From contig OX235262.1 of assembly GCA_944472135.2 (NCBI GenBank), positions 53,912,440 to 53,976,439 of the forward strand: a stretch of DNA of 64,000 nucleotides, read 5' to 3'. The notes under the pieces are model-generated. The model made no database searches. It was not told the DNA's origin and saw nothing but the letters and a program-made list of their open reading frames with translations. Positions 20,970-29,877 of this stretch are shown here, piece after piece. Both the position numbers and the translations under genes were made by a program. Source of the stretch: Trichobilharzia regenti (taxonomy: Eukaryota; Platyhelminthes; Trematoda; Strigeidida; Schistosomatidae). Positions within the stretch are counted from its first letter, which is position 1, and the number at the start of each line of letters is the position of its first letter.

Positions 20970-22740
20970 CACTCTTTTATAATTGATACTGGGAGTACTG
21001 AATCTATATTTTCTAATAAAGATTGACTATCGCTTTGTGCGTCGGTGGTATAGCGGTTAGGACGCTCGCCGACCATGCCTATGGTCCGGGGTTCGATCCC
21101 CGGCCGGCGCACTCCTTTACCTCACCGAGCCAGAAATAATGCTGGTAAAGAGGAAAGGTTGGGCATGAGGCTAGCAACCCCATCCTGTAAAAATTTAACA
21201 CTGCTACAGAAACTTCAAGCCACTAGCTTGGAGCCCTATGTTCCACTGGGAACGTGAAGGAAAAAAAAAATCGCTTTGTGAGCTTGCACAAGTAGATCCT
21301 ACTACTAGCTCCATTTCACGTATTACTGGTCATAAACCACCTCTTATTGGTACTACTAACATTGGTTTGAAATCAGACTGGTAGTTTTGTGAATACGGTC
21401 CATCTTTATTGGGATTAAAAGCCCTTAAATTGTTGAATGTCGAAATCTCACTTTGAACTGAGTTGTTTGATGAATCTTCGTTCAGAGAATTAGTTCTCCA
21501 GTGTTCAAAATGTAAAGGGGAAATGAAGATTCAGTCCATCCATCTTGAAATAGTATGTGGTCTTGTCTTACTAAAGCGCCGATTAATTCAATACAGTTTT
21601 TGAGATGCAGTTAAGAAAGAGCTGGACAAGTTGGTTGAGCGAGGCATACTTATGCCAGTTGAGTCATCAAGTTGGGCTACTCCTATGGTGACGCCACTAA
21701 GGGTTGATGGGAAAACACCAAGAATTTATAGTGACTACCACCTTACACTCAATAGTCGCTCACTGCAAAAAGGTTGCACTACACCAGAAACTGAAGACAT
21801 TCTACACAATCTAAGTGGCTCAAAATACTTCTTCTAAATAGACCTCAAAGATTCTTATTCGCAGATTACGCTTTACGAAGCTTCTAGAGCACTAATAATC
21901 ATTAATACTCCATTTGGATTGTTCATTTATGAGTTCTCGTCTCTGCTTTGAAGGTTTCATCAACAATATTTTAAATAATAATAAATCAGATGACAGATGG
22001 ATTAGATGATGTTGAATCTCACCAAGACGACATTAAAGTTCATGGATGGAACATCGAATTGAATAATGAACGTCTTTTAAAACTGTTCAGGCGTTTCTGT
22101 GAAAAAAATACTCTGGTTAATCCGCCTTCCGTATCATGCTTGGAATTACACAGCAGACTCCAAGGGTTTCAGACCTTATGTTTGTCGTTTGGCACCTCTT
22201 ATTCAAGCGCCTTCACCTAATACTATGTCGTCGTTGAGATCATAGATTTGTACAGATGCTTCTTCTATAGGCATAGCTGCAGTACTTGAGCAGAATGTAC
22301 AAACTGTCATATGTACTTCACTACGCCTATGAGTAAACAAGGGTATTCGCAAAGCCAGAAAGAGGCTGTATCAGTTGTATGGGCAATAAGACACTTGCGC
22401 AAGTCTCAGTCTGGTACTAAGTATAGTAACTGATCACCAGACTTTCGAATTCATTAATAATACAGAAAAATCTTTGAATAAATCATCTGCTGCTATGGTT
22501 CAAAGATGGATTTTGGAACTAAGTGAAGATGATTACACTATCGAACACTAATCGCTTAAGGATATACCTCATGCAAACTTCTTATCTCGCTATTAATTAT
22601 TTAGAAATTCTCCTATTGATCGTGATTGTTTGTTAGTCCAGCCGTTACCTGTGGATAGATTTCGTCTTATAAACGATGCTCGGAAATATTACTTGTGCAT
22701 TATAAATGCAACAAAAGGATGTTGGAATATTCAGTGTTAG
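20970..22740 (+). pseudogene. Gypsy protease, RT and RNase H remnant
   Basis: Retroviral-type aspartic protease signature DTGSTES at 20985-21005, cut off after about ten more residues by the SINE at 21040. RT text resumes after the SINE: DKLVERGILMPVESSSWATP (21.63 kb), PRIYSDYHLTLNSRSL, then after a stop IDLKDSYSQITL (21.84 kb) and a TPFGL block. RNase H shows TDASSIGIAAVLEQ at about 22.26 kb. The YxDD region is not recognisable and the frame is broken many times, so no enzyme can be made. Confidence 0.7.
21040..21270 (+). mobile_element. SINE type 1, intact, with target duplication
   Basis: The tRNA-like head (CGTCGGTGGTATAGCGGTTA, B box GGTTCGATCCCC) is followed by the body (GAGGCTAGCAACCCC, AAACTTCAAGCCACTAGC, GTTCCACTGGGAACGTGAAG) and an A10 tail. 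Flanked by an 11-bp duplication ATCGCTTTGTG (21029-21039 and 21270-21280). It interrupts the gypsy pol between protease and RT, so it is younger than that element. It is the best reference copy of this SINE in the window. Confidence 0.9.
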
Positions 22741-23587
22741 CAAAGATTTCTGGACTTCTCCTGAGTCTTGTGAGATTCGGCAGCGTATTCATGCAGATTA
22801 ATGTGCTTCATTCTTGTATTCATACTACACTATAGTTATTGTGGATTCTTATTCTAGGTGGCTAGAAGTCATAATTACAGACAGTCCCAACGGGAAATTC
22901 ACTCAAAGAGCTTTGAGGAAGATTTTTAGTCGAGAAGGAATTCCAGCTGTCTTAATTACTGATAATGGTACTCATTTCACTGAGAACTTTAGTGATTGGC
23001 TTAAACATATAGGTTGTTGTCATTTGTACACAGCACCACGTCATCCTCAGTCTAACGGGTTGGCGGACAATTTCGTAGGAACAATAAAGAGTGCCTTAGT
23101 ATCAATGAGTCCTGGGAATCTTGACAAGCTAGAGAGATGTGTGGATAACTTCTTACTTCAATACTGCAATGCAGAACACACAAGTATCCATGAAAGCCCT
23201 GCTGAGCTGTTCAAATCTCGAATTCTCCCAATGCATCTGATGTCCACGACTTCTGATGTACATTATTATAGAGTGAATAACTATAGACCTTCTGCTTGAA
23301 TCATACGACAAAAAAGGGGAAATTGAATGGTGAACATATGAGAGACCAAAGATCATTCATTTCACAACAGACACATGGATCAAGTGAAAATAAATGAAGT
23401 AGATCGTTCCGATCACAATCTTAATAGTTCCTTTACTAATCCTCATTTTGTAGATAATTCAGAAATAAGTCCAGATGATACCGATGAAAACAATATCACA
23501 GAATCAGTTAGAAGATTGGAGAGACTTGCAGGTAGAACAAAACCTAATTATAAACATGCATGGAGACATAACAGAGAAGATTTGTAG
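22740..23587 (+). pseudogene. Gypsy integrase and pol C-terminus remnant
   Basis: Frame 22814-23299 (161 aa) covers most of the integrase core: IVIVDSYSRW (first Asp), VLITDNGTHF (second Asp), then HPQSNGLADNF. The third catalytic residue, normally the Glu in GLAE, reads Asp. The C-terminal part continues in another frame at 23375-23587 with VDNSEISPDDTDENNITESV, which matches the tail of the fusion ORF at 25973-27415. A stop separates the two frames. Confidence 0.75.
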
Positions 23588-23798
23588 CTCAAGTGAATGA
23601 TTTGCAATTAATAGTATTCTCTGAGCTGGTTGGTTTAGTTGCGGTAAAGATGGTTACCGGGAGACGCAATTAGATCACTCATGAAGAAATTTAAATCATT
23701 TCACTTTATGCTAAATATTGCGCTGAAGATGTTATCCAGAAGGACGACGAAAGCTCCGCAACTAAACCAGCCAACTCAGAGAACACCATTAATTGCAA
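23572..23798 (+). mobile_element. Inverted-repeat element carrying a hammerhead ribozyme fold
   Basis: A 227-bp insertion between the gypsy pol stop and its 3' LTR. Arms 23600-23644 and 23756-23800 are 45 nt each and complementary except for four positions, all transitions. The flanks look like a 16-bp target duplication with two mismatches (23556-23571 and 23799-23814). The interior holds a hammerhead core. The layout resembles the ribozyme-bearing terminal repeats of Penelope-like elements, which is inferred, because no coding sequence is present. Confidence 0.65.
23718..23761 (+). ncRNA. Hammerhead ribozyme fold (type I-like)
   Basis: Stem I TTGCG/CGCAA (23718-23722 with 23757-23761), core CTGAAGA (23723-23729), stem II GTTATCC/GGACGAC capped by AGAA (23731-23748, one mismatch and one wobble), then GAAA (23749-23752). 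GCTC follows, ending just before the expected cleavage site at 23756/23757. All invariant core positions (CUGANGA, GAAA, UH) are present. Stem III is only the self-complementary GC, as in the minimal hammerheads described in Penelope-like elements, which may need dimerisation. Confidence 0.6.
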
Positions 23799-23827
23799 AT
23801 GCAAGGAGACATTAGACATGTGGCGGA

Positions 23828-24006
23828 TGTGGTGATGGACTATTTCTATTGGTGTATTGTTTAAATACTTACCGTTGATATTTATTATATGAATTACAAT
23901 TATTTCTGCCAAATACAAATTTCTAAGTTCAGCCCAGTCTGTGTTGTTGTTTGATTTCCTATGATTCGGTCACTACGAAATACTAATACTACAAACAACT
24001 ACTACA
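23828..24006 (+). repeat. 3' LTR of decayed gypsy element
   Basis: Starts TGTGGTGATGG, directly after the GGCGGATG block that also precedes the LTR in the derivative, and ends ACTACTACA. A short partial duplication of its last 25 bases follows (to about 24032). Diverged from the 5' LTR. Confidence 0.7.
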
Positions 24007-24034
24007 GAAATATTATTACAAATAACTACTACAA

Positions 24035-24240
24035 TATCCCATATGGTCCTACAGGAGGTAAATCGTGAATCCAAATAGCTCTGTGGTTAAGTCGCTATCT
24101 GCAGTATTGCATGACTCTGGTTGAAATCTCATAAGGGGCATGAGTTCGTTAAAATTTTCAGATACGCTTTGTTGACGAGTGCCAACTAACACAAAACCTA
24201 GGTCCAAGGCTTCCTGCCGATTGTCTCCAGCCATGTAAAA
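24035..24240 (+). mobile_element. SM-alpha-type repeat with nearly complete hammerhead
   Basis: The tRNA-like head is at the left (ATAGCTCTGTGGTTAAGTCG, degraded B box GGTTGAAATC). The hammerhead lies at 24166-24210: stem I GCTTTG/CAAGGC intact, core TTGACGA, stem II GTGC around CAACTA with ACAC, AAAA for GAAA, CCTAGG as stem III, cleavage triplet GTC. The tail is CTTCCTGCCGATTGTCTCC. Three core or stem substitutions suggest it is no longer active. Confidence 0.65.
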
Positions 24241-24244
24241 CCAA

Positions 24245-24745
24245 ATACATATTGGCTTAATTTTTTCTAAGCTATTACTCTAAGAGTTCATCTACTTCAC
24301 AAGTTTCTATGCCAACATTTGAAAACTTGTTGTATTTCATCTTCCTTGTCAATTTTAATTAATGCAGCAGATATACCCATATCTACGACCATCGAAACAA
24401 CCTTTAGGCTTATGTGTTTAAAATTAATAGGCAAGGATTCCTGGTGGTAGAGATTTTTGTTATCTAATGCTTATTTGTGGAATCCATTTTAAACACTCAA
24501 AAAAGATGGTGGTTTCTCGTAAATTTGGAAACACCGAAAACTTTTTACAAATTCAGGTTAAAATTCACCACTCACTTCTGCCATGCTAGTGACAAACGTA
24601 TTAATCAAGATAGCCAATGTAAATTAGTCTGTAGGTGCGATATTTAAATTATCCGTGAAACGGAAGCGAATTAATTCCCTAAAAAGTTATACTTTCATAC
24701 TTTACCGGGAGTTAGTCAGCTTTTAGAAAACATAAATTACAAACT
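24245..24745. other. No gene recognised
   Basis: AT-rich sequence without a coding-like frame. It leads into the large palindrome at 24749 and may hold decayed flanks of that element. Confidence 0.35.
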
Positions 24746-24748
24746 TCT

Positions 24749-24959
24749 ATTCCATTATAGATAAGATTTTATTTTGATAAATCGCACAGTGTTTACAGTT
24801 ATATGAACTGATGACGTTTCGAGCACAAACTATTGCTCATAATCATATCAAGTTACTTGATATGATTATGAGCAACAGTTTGTGCTCGAAACGTCATCAG
24901 TTCATATAACTGTAAACACTGTGCGATTTATCAAAATAAAATCTTATCTATAATGGAAT
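24749..24959. repeat. Giant near-perfect palindrome, copy 1
   Basis: Two 105-nt arms (24749-24853 and 24855-24959) are reverse complements with one mismatch around a single central T. The right arm reads GAGCA ... TGCTC GAAAC GTC ATCAG (24870-24900). This has the stem II, GAAA, GUC and stem I pattern of a hammerhead, but the core before it is ATGATTA rather than CTGANGA. The following TACTCTACCACAGTGCCCAA is shared with copy 2 at 31434-31640. Probably two PLE termini joined head to head. Confidence 0.8.
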
Positions 24960-25134
24960 TATACTCTACCACAGTGCCCAAGTTTTATACTTATATCAAT
25001 ATTACAAACTTCTATGTTTCCAAGTGTTAGTTTGTAAGGATTTAATTGGTTTCAAGTTTGATCACGGACTAATATTAGTCAGGGAACCATTGAAAATCAA
25101 GGAGTATCAGACAGTTGTTTCATTCCAGTTTAGG

Positions 25135-25260
25135 ATATCTTAACTGTGCTCACCCATGACCTCACCAGGGACTGAACCCAGAACCTTTAGGTTACGAGAC
25201 GAGCTCGTTGACTATTGAAACCACTGGAAACGAATTCGGTAGGTCACGAATTCTAACTTC
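25135..25260 (-). mobile_element. Possible tRNA-derived SINE remnant
   Basis: The minus strand holds an A-box-like TAGTCAACGAGCTCG and a B-box-like GGGTTCAGTCCC at tRNA-like spacing. There is no second copy in the window, so class and limits are uncertain. Confidence 0.3.
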
Positions 25261-25442
25261 TTTCATTCCATGATTTTTGCCATCACCGTCCAGTACTTCG
25301 CGGTTTCAGTAGTTCTCTAACTAATATCAATCTGTGATTAAACCGGCAATGTTCATGAGATGTATAATATTAACATAATGTGATTTTTGTTTGTTTTACT
25401 ATTCCTTCCTTTAAAATCACAACTTTAATATGTCATCAAACT

Positions 25443-25603
25443 ATTGATTAGTTTAGTTGACTGTTGATATGTTTCTTATATGAATTGCATTCTAATTCCG
25501 CTAAATACAAATTCCTGATTGCTGCCCTCTCTGGGTTTTGTTTAGATTCCTATAATTCCGTCATCTCGGTAGATTAATATTCCAAGTACAATAAATCACT
25601 ACA
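25443..25603 (+). repeat. Truncated solo LTR of the gypsy family
   Basis: Shares GACTGTTGATATGTTTCTTA, TGAATTGCATTCTAATTCCG and ACAATAAATCACTACA-like text with the reverse complement of 25791-25984. The first 40 or so bases are missing or diverged. No internal sequence is attached. Confidence 0.7.
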
Positions 25604-25790
25604 CACTGCTCCGGTTGTAGTTATCTCAAAAATGCAAACCAAACATGTGAAGATATCAGGATAAATATGAAATTGGTAGGCATAAACGAGGTTATTTTAC
25701 TAGATTATTTGAGTTTCAGTTAATTACGTGACCCTCTATTGTACTAGCTCACTAAACCCTTTCCAAAACTTTTGTTGCTGTTTGATGCAT

Positions 25791-25984
25791 TGTAGTAATT
25801 TATTGTAATTGAAATATTAATATACCGGGATGACGGAATTATAGGAATCTAATCAAAACCCAGAGAGGGCAGCAATCAGTAATTTGTATTTAGCGGAATT
25901 AGAATGCAATTCATAAAAGAAACATATCAACAGTCAACAGTAAGTATTTAAACAATACAGAGATAGAAATTGTCAATCACCACA
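25791..25984 (-). repeat. 3' LTR of gypsy derivative
   Basis: Starts TGTAGTAATT and ends TCACCACA on the + strand. It differs from 27429-27621 by a few substitutions and small indels, concentrated in the first 70 bases. Confidence 0.85.
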
Positions 25985-27415
25985 TCCGCCACACCTCGAA
26001 TATCTCCTCGCGTATTTATAACGATGTCTCGGTTTGCTTGCAAGTAGCTGCCACCTTCTAACTGATTCTGTGATATTATTTTCATCAGTACTATCTGGAC
26101 TTATTTCTGAATTATCTACAAAATCAGGATTATTAGCGGAATCAATAATATTATAATTGGAACGACCTACTTCATTTATTGTCACTTTGTCCAGGTGTCC
26201 GTTATGAACTGAGTGATCTTTGATGTCTAATATCTTCACCACTCGATTTCCCATTTTTTGTAGTATAATTCCAACAGAAGGTCTATAGTTATTATCTTTG
26301 TAATAATGTACATTAGAAGTCGTGGACATCAGATGCTTTTTGAGAATTCGAGATTTGAATAGTTTTGCAGGACTTTCACAAGAACTTGTATGCTCTGGAT
26401 TCACCAGACGTAGTCTATGCATATGCAGTAATTCCTCAATTTTCTTCAGTTGCTCTCTCATCTCATTCAGGTCTTTTCGTGCTTTCGACAGTTCACATTG
26501 CAACTTAGCTACCTCATTTTTGAATACAGTTGATACTTGCGTTGCTGAACTTGCAGTGGAGGTTTTCGTTGGATTAGCTTGAGTATTTTGAAAAGTTGAA
26601 AGACACATAGACTCCATTTTACTAGACAGCTTGGGAGAATTATAAGAATGTTGAGCAACATAAGTACTCGAACTCCTGCAAACCGTCTTGATGTGTCCAA
26701 CTTTACCACATTTATAGCACTTAGCACCCCGAAAACGGCAAGTGCTTCGTAGATGTAACTTTCCACAGGATAAACACGGTTTAATGTTTTTGATCTCTCG
26801 CTGCATTCTATTACCTGTGGACGACAGTTTGGATTGCTTTCCATGAACACTTGTATTTTCGACTTTGGACAGCATGACATCAGATACTGACGTAGTGGGA
26901 GCAGAGTATTCATTATTGACATCTTCATATGTAATACATACCTCTTTAGCAGTTTGAAACGTACAAGAAGGAATCTGAATTAACTCCTTCTCTAATTTAG
27001 GAATGTTGATTCCAGCAATTAGACGATCACGTAGTTGTGTATGCAGCTGATCTCCAAAATTACACTTTGAAGCTTGTATTTGGAGTTGTAGTATAAAGTC
27101 TCTTATCTTCTGATTGGGAGAACGTACGAGTTTGTTGAACTGAGCCCTCTCTCTGGTCTCAAAAGTAGTTGCATGGAAGTGATCTATAAGAAGTTCACGG
27201 AGCTTAGCATATGGCATAGAAATGGGTTTATCTGGAAATGCCAGATTCTTCACCAGGCTATATGCATCAAGCCCAATAGCGGTGATGAAATGAGCAGGTA
27301 TTTTATCATCCCGAACATTCTTGGAAATGCACCACGCATCAAAGCATTCCAAATAATCAGCAATCTCCCGCGGAGAACCATTAAGAGGAAATTTTCCCAG
27401 GTTACTTAGCTCCAT
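25973..27415 (-). CDS. Gag-integrase fusion ORF of gypsy derivative
   Basis: Intact 480-aa frame from an ATG that overlaps the primer-binding site. Residues 1-150 are a gypsy capsid-like domain (NGSPREIADYLECFDAW, LRELLIDHFHATTFETRERA). About 217-247 hold a paired zinc knuckle (CLSCGKLHLRSTC, CYKCGKVGHIKTVC). About 305-345 form a Leu/Lys/Glu coiled coil. At about 349 the sequence switches to the end of integrase (CESPAKLFKSRIL, VHYYKDNNYRPS) and the acidic pol tail (VDNSEISPDSTDENNITESV). The junction keeps the frame open, so a chimeric nucleocapsid with an integrase tail could be made. Its stop lies just inside the 3' LTR. Preservation of the frame may reflect youth or selection. Confidence 0.85.
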   Translation of the reverse strand: MELSNLGKFPLNGSPREIADYLECFDAWCISKNVRDDKIPAHFITAIGLDAYSLVKNLAFPDKPISMPYAKLRELLIDHFHATTFETRERAQFNKLVRSPNQKIRDFILQLQIQASKCNFGDQLHTQLRDRLIAGINIPKLEKELIQIPSCTFQTAKEVCITYEDVNNEYSAPTTSVSDVMLSKVENTSVHGKQSKLSSTGNRMQREIKNIKPCLSCGKLHLRSTCRFRGAKCYKCGKVGHIKTVCRSSSTYVAQHSYNSPKLSSKMESMCLSTFQNTQANPTKTSTASSATQVSTVFKNEVAKLQCELSKARKDLNEMREQLKKIEELLHMHRLRLVNPEHTSSCESPAKLFKSRILKKHLMSTTSNVHYYKDNNYRPSVGIILQKMGNRVVKILDIKDHSVHNGHLDKVTINEVGRSNYNIIDSANNPDFVDNSEISPDSTDENNITESVRRWQLLASKPRHRYKYARRYSRCGGCGD

Positions 27416-27427
27416 CGCGACGCCAAT
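27411..27427 (-). promoter_or_regulatory. Primer-binding site candidate
   Basis: On the minus strand TGGCGTCGCGATGG begins four bases after the 5' LTR. A TGG start is expected for pairing with a tRNA 3' CCA. The matching place in the older relic reads TTGGCATCG. The tRNA species was not identified. The site overlaps the gag start codon. Confidence 0.5.
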
Positions 27428-27428
27428 T

Positions 27429-27621
27429 TGTAGTAATTTATTGTACTTGAAGTATTAGTATTTCGATCTGACGGAATTAACGAATGAAACCAAAACTCAG
27501 AGAGGGCAGCAATCAGTAATTTGTATTTAGCGGAATTAGAATGCAATTCATATAAGAAACATATCAACAGTCAACAGTAAGTATTTAAACAATACAGAGA
27601 TAGAAATTGTCAATCACCACA
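27429..27621 (-). repeat. 5' LTR of gypsy derivative
   Basis: 193-bp LTR starting TGTAGTAATT and ending CACCACA, followed by the TGCAT duplication. Confidence 0.85.
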
Positions 27622-28556
27622 TGCATTTAAGTACATTTATTAAATAATAACAGATATTAATTGCATAAAAGGTAGTTCTGATAGCTCGTCAGCCTTAAAC
27701 GCAATATTTCGGCTAAATATAACTAAGAACTTCATCACTCACTTTGATGAAAGTACACCGAGCTCATAAGTTCAAACCAGAATGAAATAAATATTCCTCA
27801 CCTTACTGTTATCAGTTTCCTTTCAAATAACACCAGAATTAGACCACAGGCATTATAAACACTTCCATTCTTGGTGGTCATATAGTCTAGCAAAATATAT
27901 TTCAATGAATAAAAGTCTTCTTTTCTTGGTTCTTCTAATTTCCTTTACTTTATCACATAATCTTCTGAACGTCAAGATCCAAAAAATGAAACTCATCGTC
28001 GTATGCATATTTCATGCTAAATTTCTGTTTAGGTAAGTTTTATTGAATATATATTAGGCGCATTTGTTTGGGGAGAGACTATTCTTACCAGGTAGAAGAG
28101 TTTATGTAACAACCGAAGACAAGGGCCAGGCAACAGATCGTCTATTTACGAAATCAACACATCTATAAATTTTCATGTACATTATCATAGATCATTGTTA
28201 GCAGAAAAACACAGTCTTCTGATTGGTTGTTTCTCACTGAAAGTTAATCTTTTATCTCTTTGTGGCTGTTTCTTGAATGTCAGATCATCTATATGCTAGT
28301 TGTATCCGCCTACGCAAAGTCTGCTGTGGTTGGCTGTTGAATCAGTCTTTGTTCATATTTTTCTCACGACCAATATTGGGGACGTAAACATTGATGTAAA
28401 TTACTGTCTACCAATTTGGCTATCAGCCAGCTCTCACCACCGTTTTTCCACACAATTCGCATGTGTTATTGAAGCTGTAATATATTGACCTACTGGCTCC
28501 AGATAAAATGTTAATGTCAACCAATACCATTGTAGCAGTAAATAATTCCCCAAAAT
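27622..28556. other. No gene recognised
   Basis: AT-rich sequence. Short frames (for example 28300-28488) lack splice context or similarity to anything else in the window. Confidence 0.4.
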
Positions 28557-28770
28557 TATTGACCACAACAATCACTCATTGGATGCTGACCACCACTGTT
28601 GAAGTCAACTTGTTTAGCTGAAGGCTTCCGGTCAAGCATCCCCGCCATTTGGTACCCCGTCGTGTTACGTGCACGATCACTAGCTAGTTAAGCGTTCGTC
28701 TGACGGCTTGTTTTGGTCCCAGAATATATTACGAAGTTTGGACGATCAATTATTGGCTTTTGCTTTGTCT
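28557..28770 (+). repeat. Dispersed repeat matching the flanks of the nested element at 40-48 kb
   Basis: The left part (AACTTGTTTAGCTGAAGGCTT ... CCCCGTCGTGTTAC) matches 40075-40146. The right part (GTCCCAGAATATATTACGAAG ... GCTTTGTCTTTGGT) matches 47820-47885. Here the two halves are continuous, so this copy shows the empty site into which CR1-like element A inserted. By position it is likely the 5' region of the Merlin-type element. Confidence 0.55.
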
Positions 28771-29866
28771 TTGGTACGCGAGAATAAATTAATTAGAAGA
28801 TGCTGAACGATATATCCCTCAACCTTTAAACCACCGATGACATCTGATTCATGTTCGATATGATGAACTTCAGGACATGTATCATATTAACCCTAAGGAG
28901 CAAGAGATAAGTATACAGAACTGTATTTGCTGGATGGATTTTGATCATTTTTACTTTAGAATCTGGAATTCAAGGATCTGTGGTGCACATTGTACCCTTG
29001 AACTTTTGTTTAAACTCGCACACCCAGGTTTGAGACACTTTGAGCTTTTGAATTGTGACTCTTCCGTACGTTCATTGGTTCGCTCTCTCGTTGTGCTTTC
29101 ACTCTGCACACTCTCCGAGCCTACCTCCAGTGACGTCTGCAGATAAGTTGTACAACCTCTTTATTCATTGAATTTCATATTTTGTTGTGTAAAATACAAT
29201 TGTCCCAGACACACTTGTCATACCAAGTCTTTTTACCTTGATTCAGTTCGCCAGTATTTGCACGTTGAATAGCGTACAGCTAAGGGACGTAAAACGGTGA
29301 AGAAGTTTTGTAAGAGTGTTTAGAGTTGAGATCTACACTAAGCCGTAATAGCTCTTACAGATCTTTGGATTCTCACCTGGCAAACCAAAGGCCAAAAGGT
29401 TTGCCTCCTAACTTCAAGGTCCCGTGTTCAATCCCCTGTAAGTTCGTTGGCTTGTTGATTTTAGTTTCGAATGCAACATAAATTCTTTTCAAGTTTATGG
29501 ACATAAAGTGTCAGAAATCATTCAACCTGGCCTGATCAAGCAGTCTTGCTAGCAAGTTTATTTCTAACAATTAGCTTTTCATCTGGATATTATCTTAAAT
29601 AATTTTTAAAGACAAACTCATGATATAGTTTTAGTGGTAAACTACTTACTTTCTTTGCTGAAATAACCTGATAGAAACAACTTATTTGGCAAAGTCTACT
29701 GGAAAATTAGCATATTCAAACAAATGAGAGAAAAATATCTAAGTGGTGGATGCTTTCGAAAAGATTAAAACAACTTTTCTATGAACAATGTTACATAAGT
29801 TGCGACTTGTAAAATAAATCATGATAATTGAAAGTTAAATGAAGTATCGGGCCGCTACAAGATTCC
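28771..29866. other. No gene recognised; tRNA-like segment near 29.4 kb
   Basis: An 89-codon frame at 28877-29146 has no recognisable motif. Near 29420 a B-box-like GTGTTCAATCCCC preceded by GGCAAACCAAAGGCC could be a tRNA-derived repeat, with no second copy to support it. Confidence 0.3.
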
Positions 29867-29877
29867 AAGTGGCAGTA

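Larger units (their letters stand above)
19786..24006 (+). mobile_element. Decayed full-length Ty3/gypsy-type retrotransposon
   Basis: Two diverged LTRs of about 180 bp (19786-19967 and 23828-24006) enclose gag, protease, RT, RNase H and integrase remnants in Ty3/gypsy order. The LTRs and both coding ends match the deletion derivative at 25791-27621, so this is an old relative of its autonomous parent. Later insertions are a SINE type 2 (20173-20295), a SINE type 1 (21040-21270) and a hammerhead-bearing inverted-repeat element (23572-23798). The LTRs differ from each other, and no clear target duplication was found. Confidence 0.8.
25791..27621 (-). mobile_element. Gypsy deletion derivative with perfect target duplication
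   Basis: LTRs of 194 bp (25791-25984) and 193 bp (27429-27621) and a 5-bp duplication TGCAT on both sides (25786-25790 and 27622-27626) define a complete 1.8-kb element on the minus strand. The interior has a primer-binding site candidate and one 480-codon ORF joining gag to the end of pol. Protease, RT, RNase H and the integrase core are deleted. Small LTR differences make it older than BEL-1 and BEL-2 but much younger than the relic at 19786-24006. Confidence 0.9.

Noticed and set aside
21040..21112. tRNA gene
   Set aside because: The A and B boxes look tRNA-like, but the segment is the head of a SINE with body, A tail and target duplications, repeated elsewhere without a tRNA fold.
24861..24900. 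Fully active hammerhead in the palindrome
   Set aside because: Stem II, GAAA, GTC and stem I are present, but the CTGANGA core has two substitutions at invariant positions, so it is reported only as hammerhead-like.
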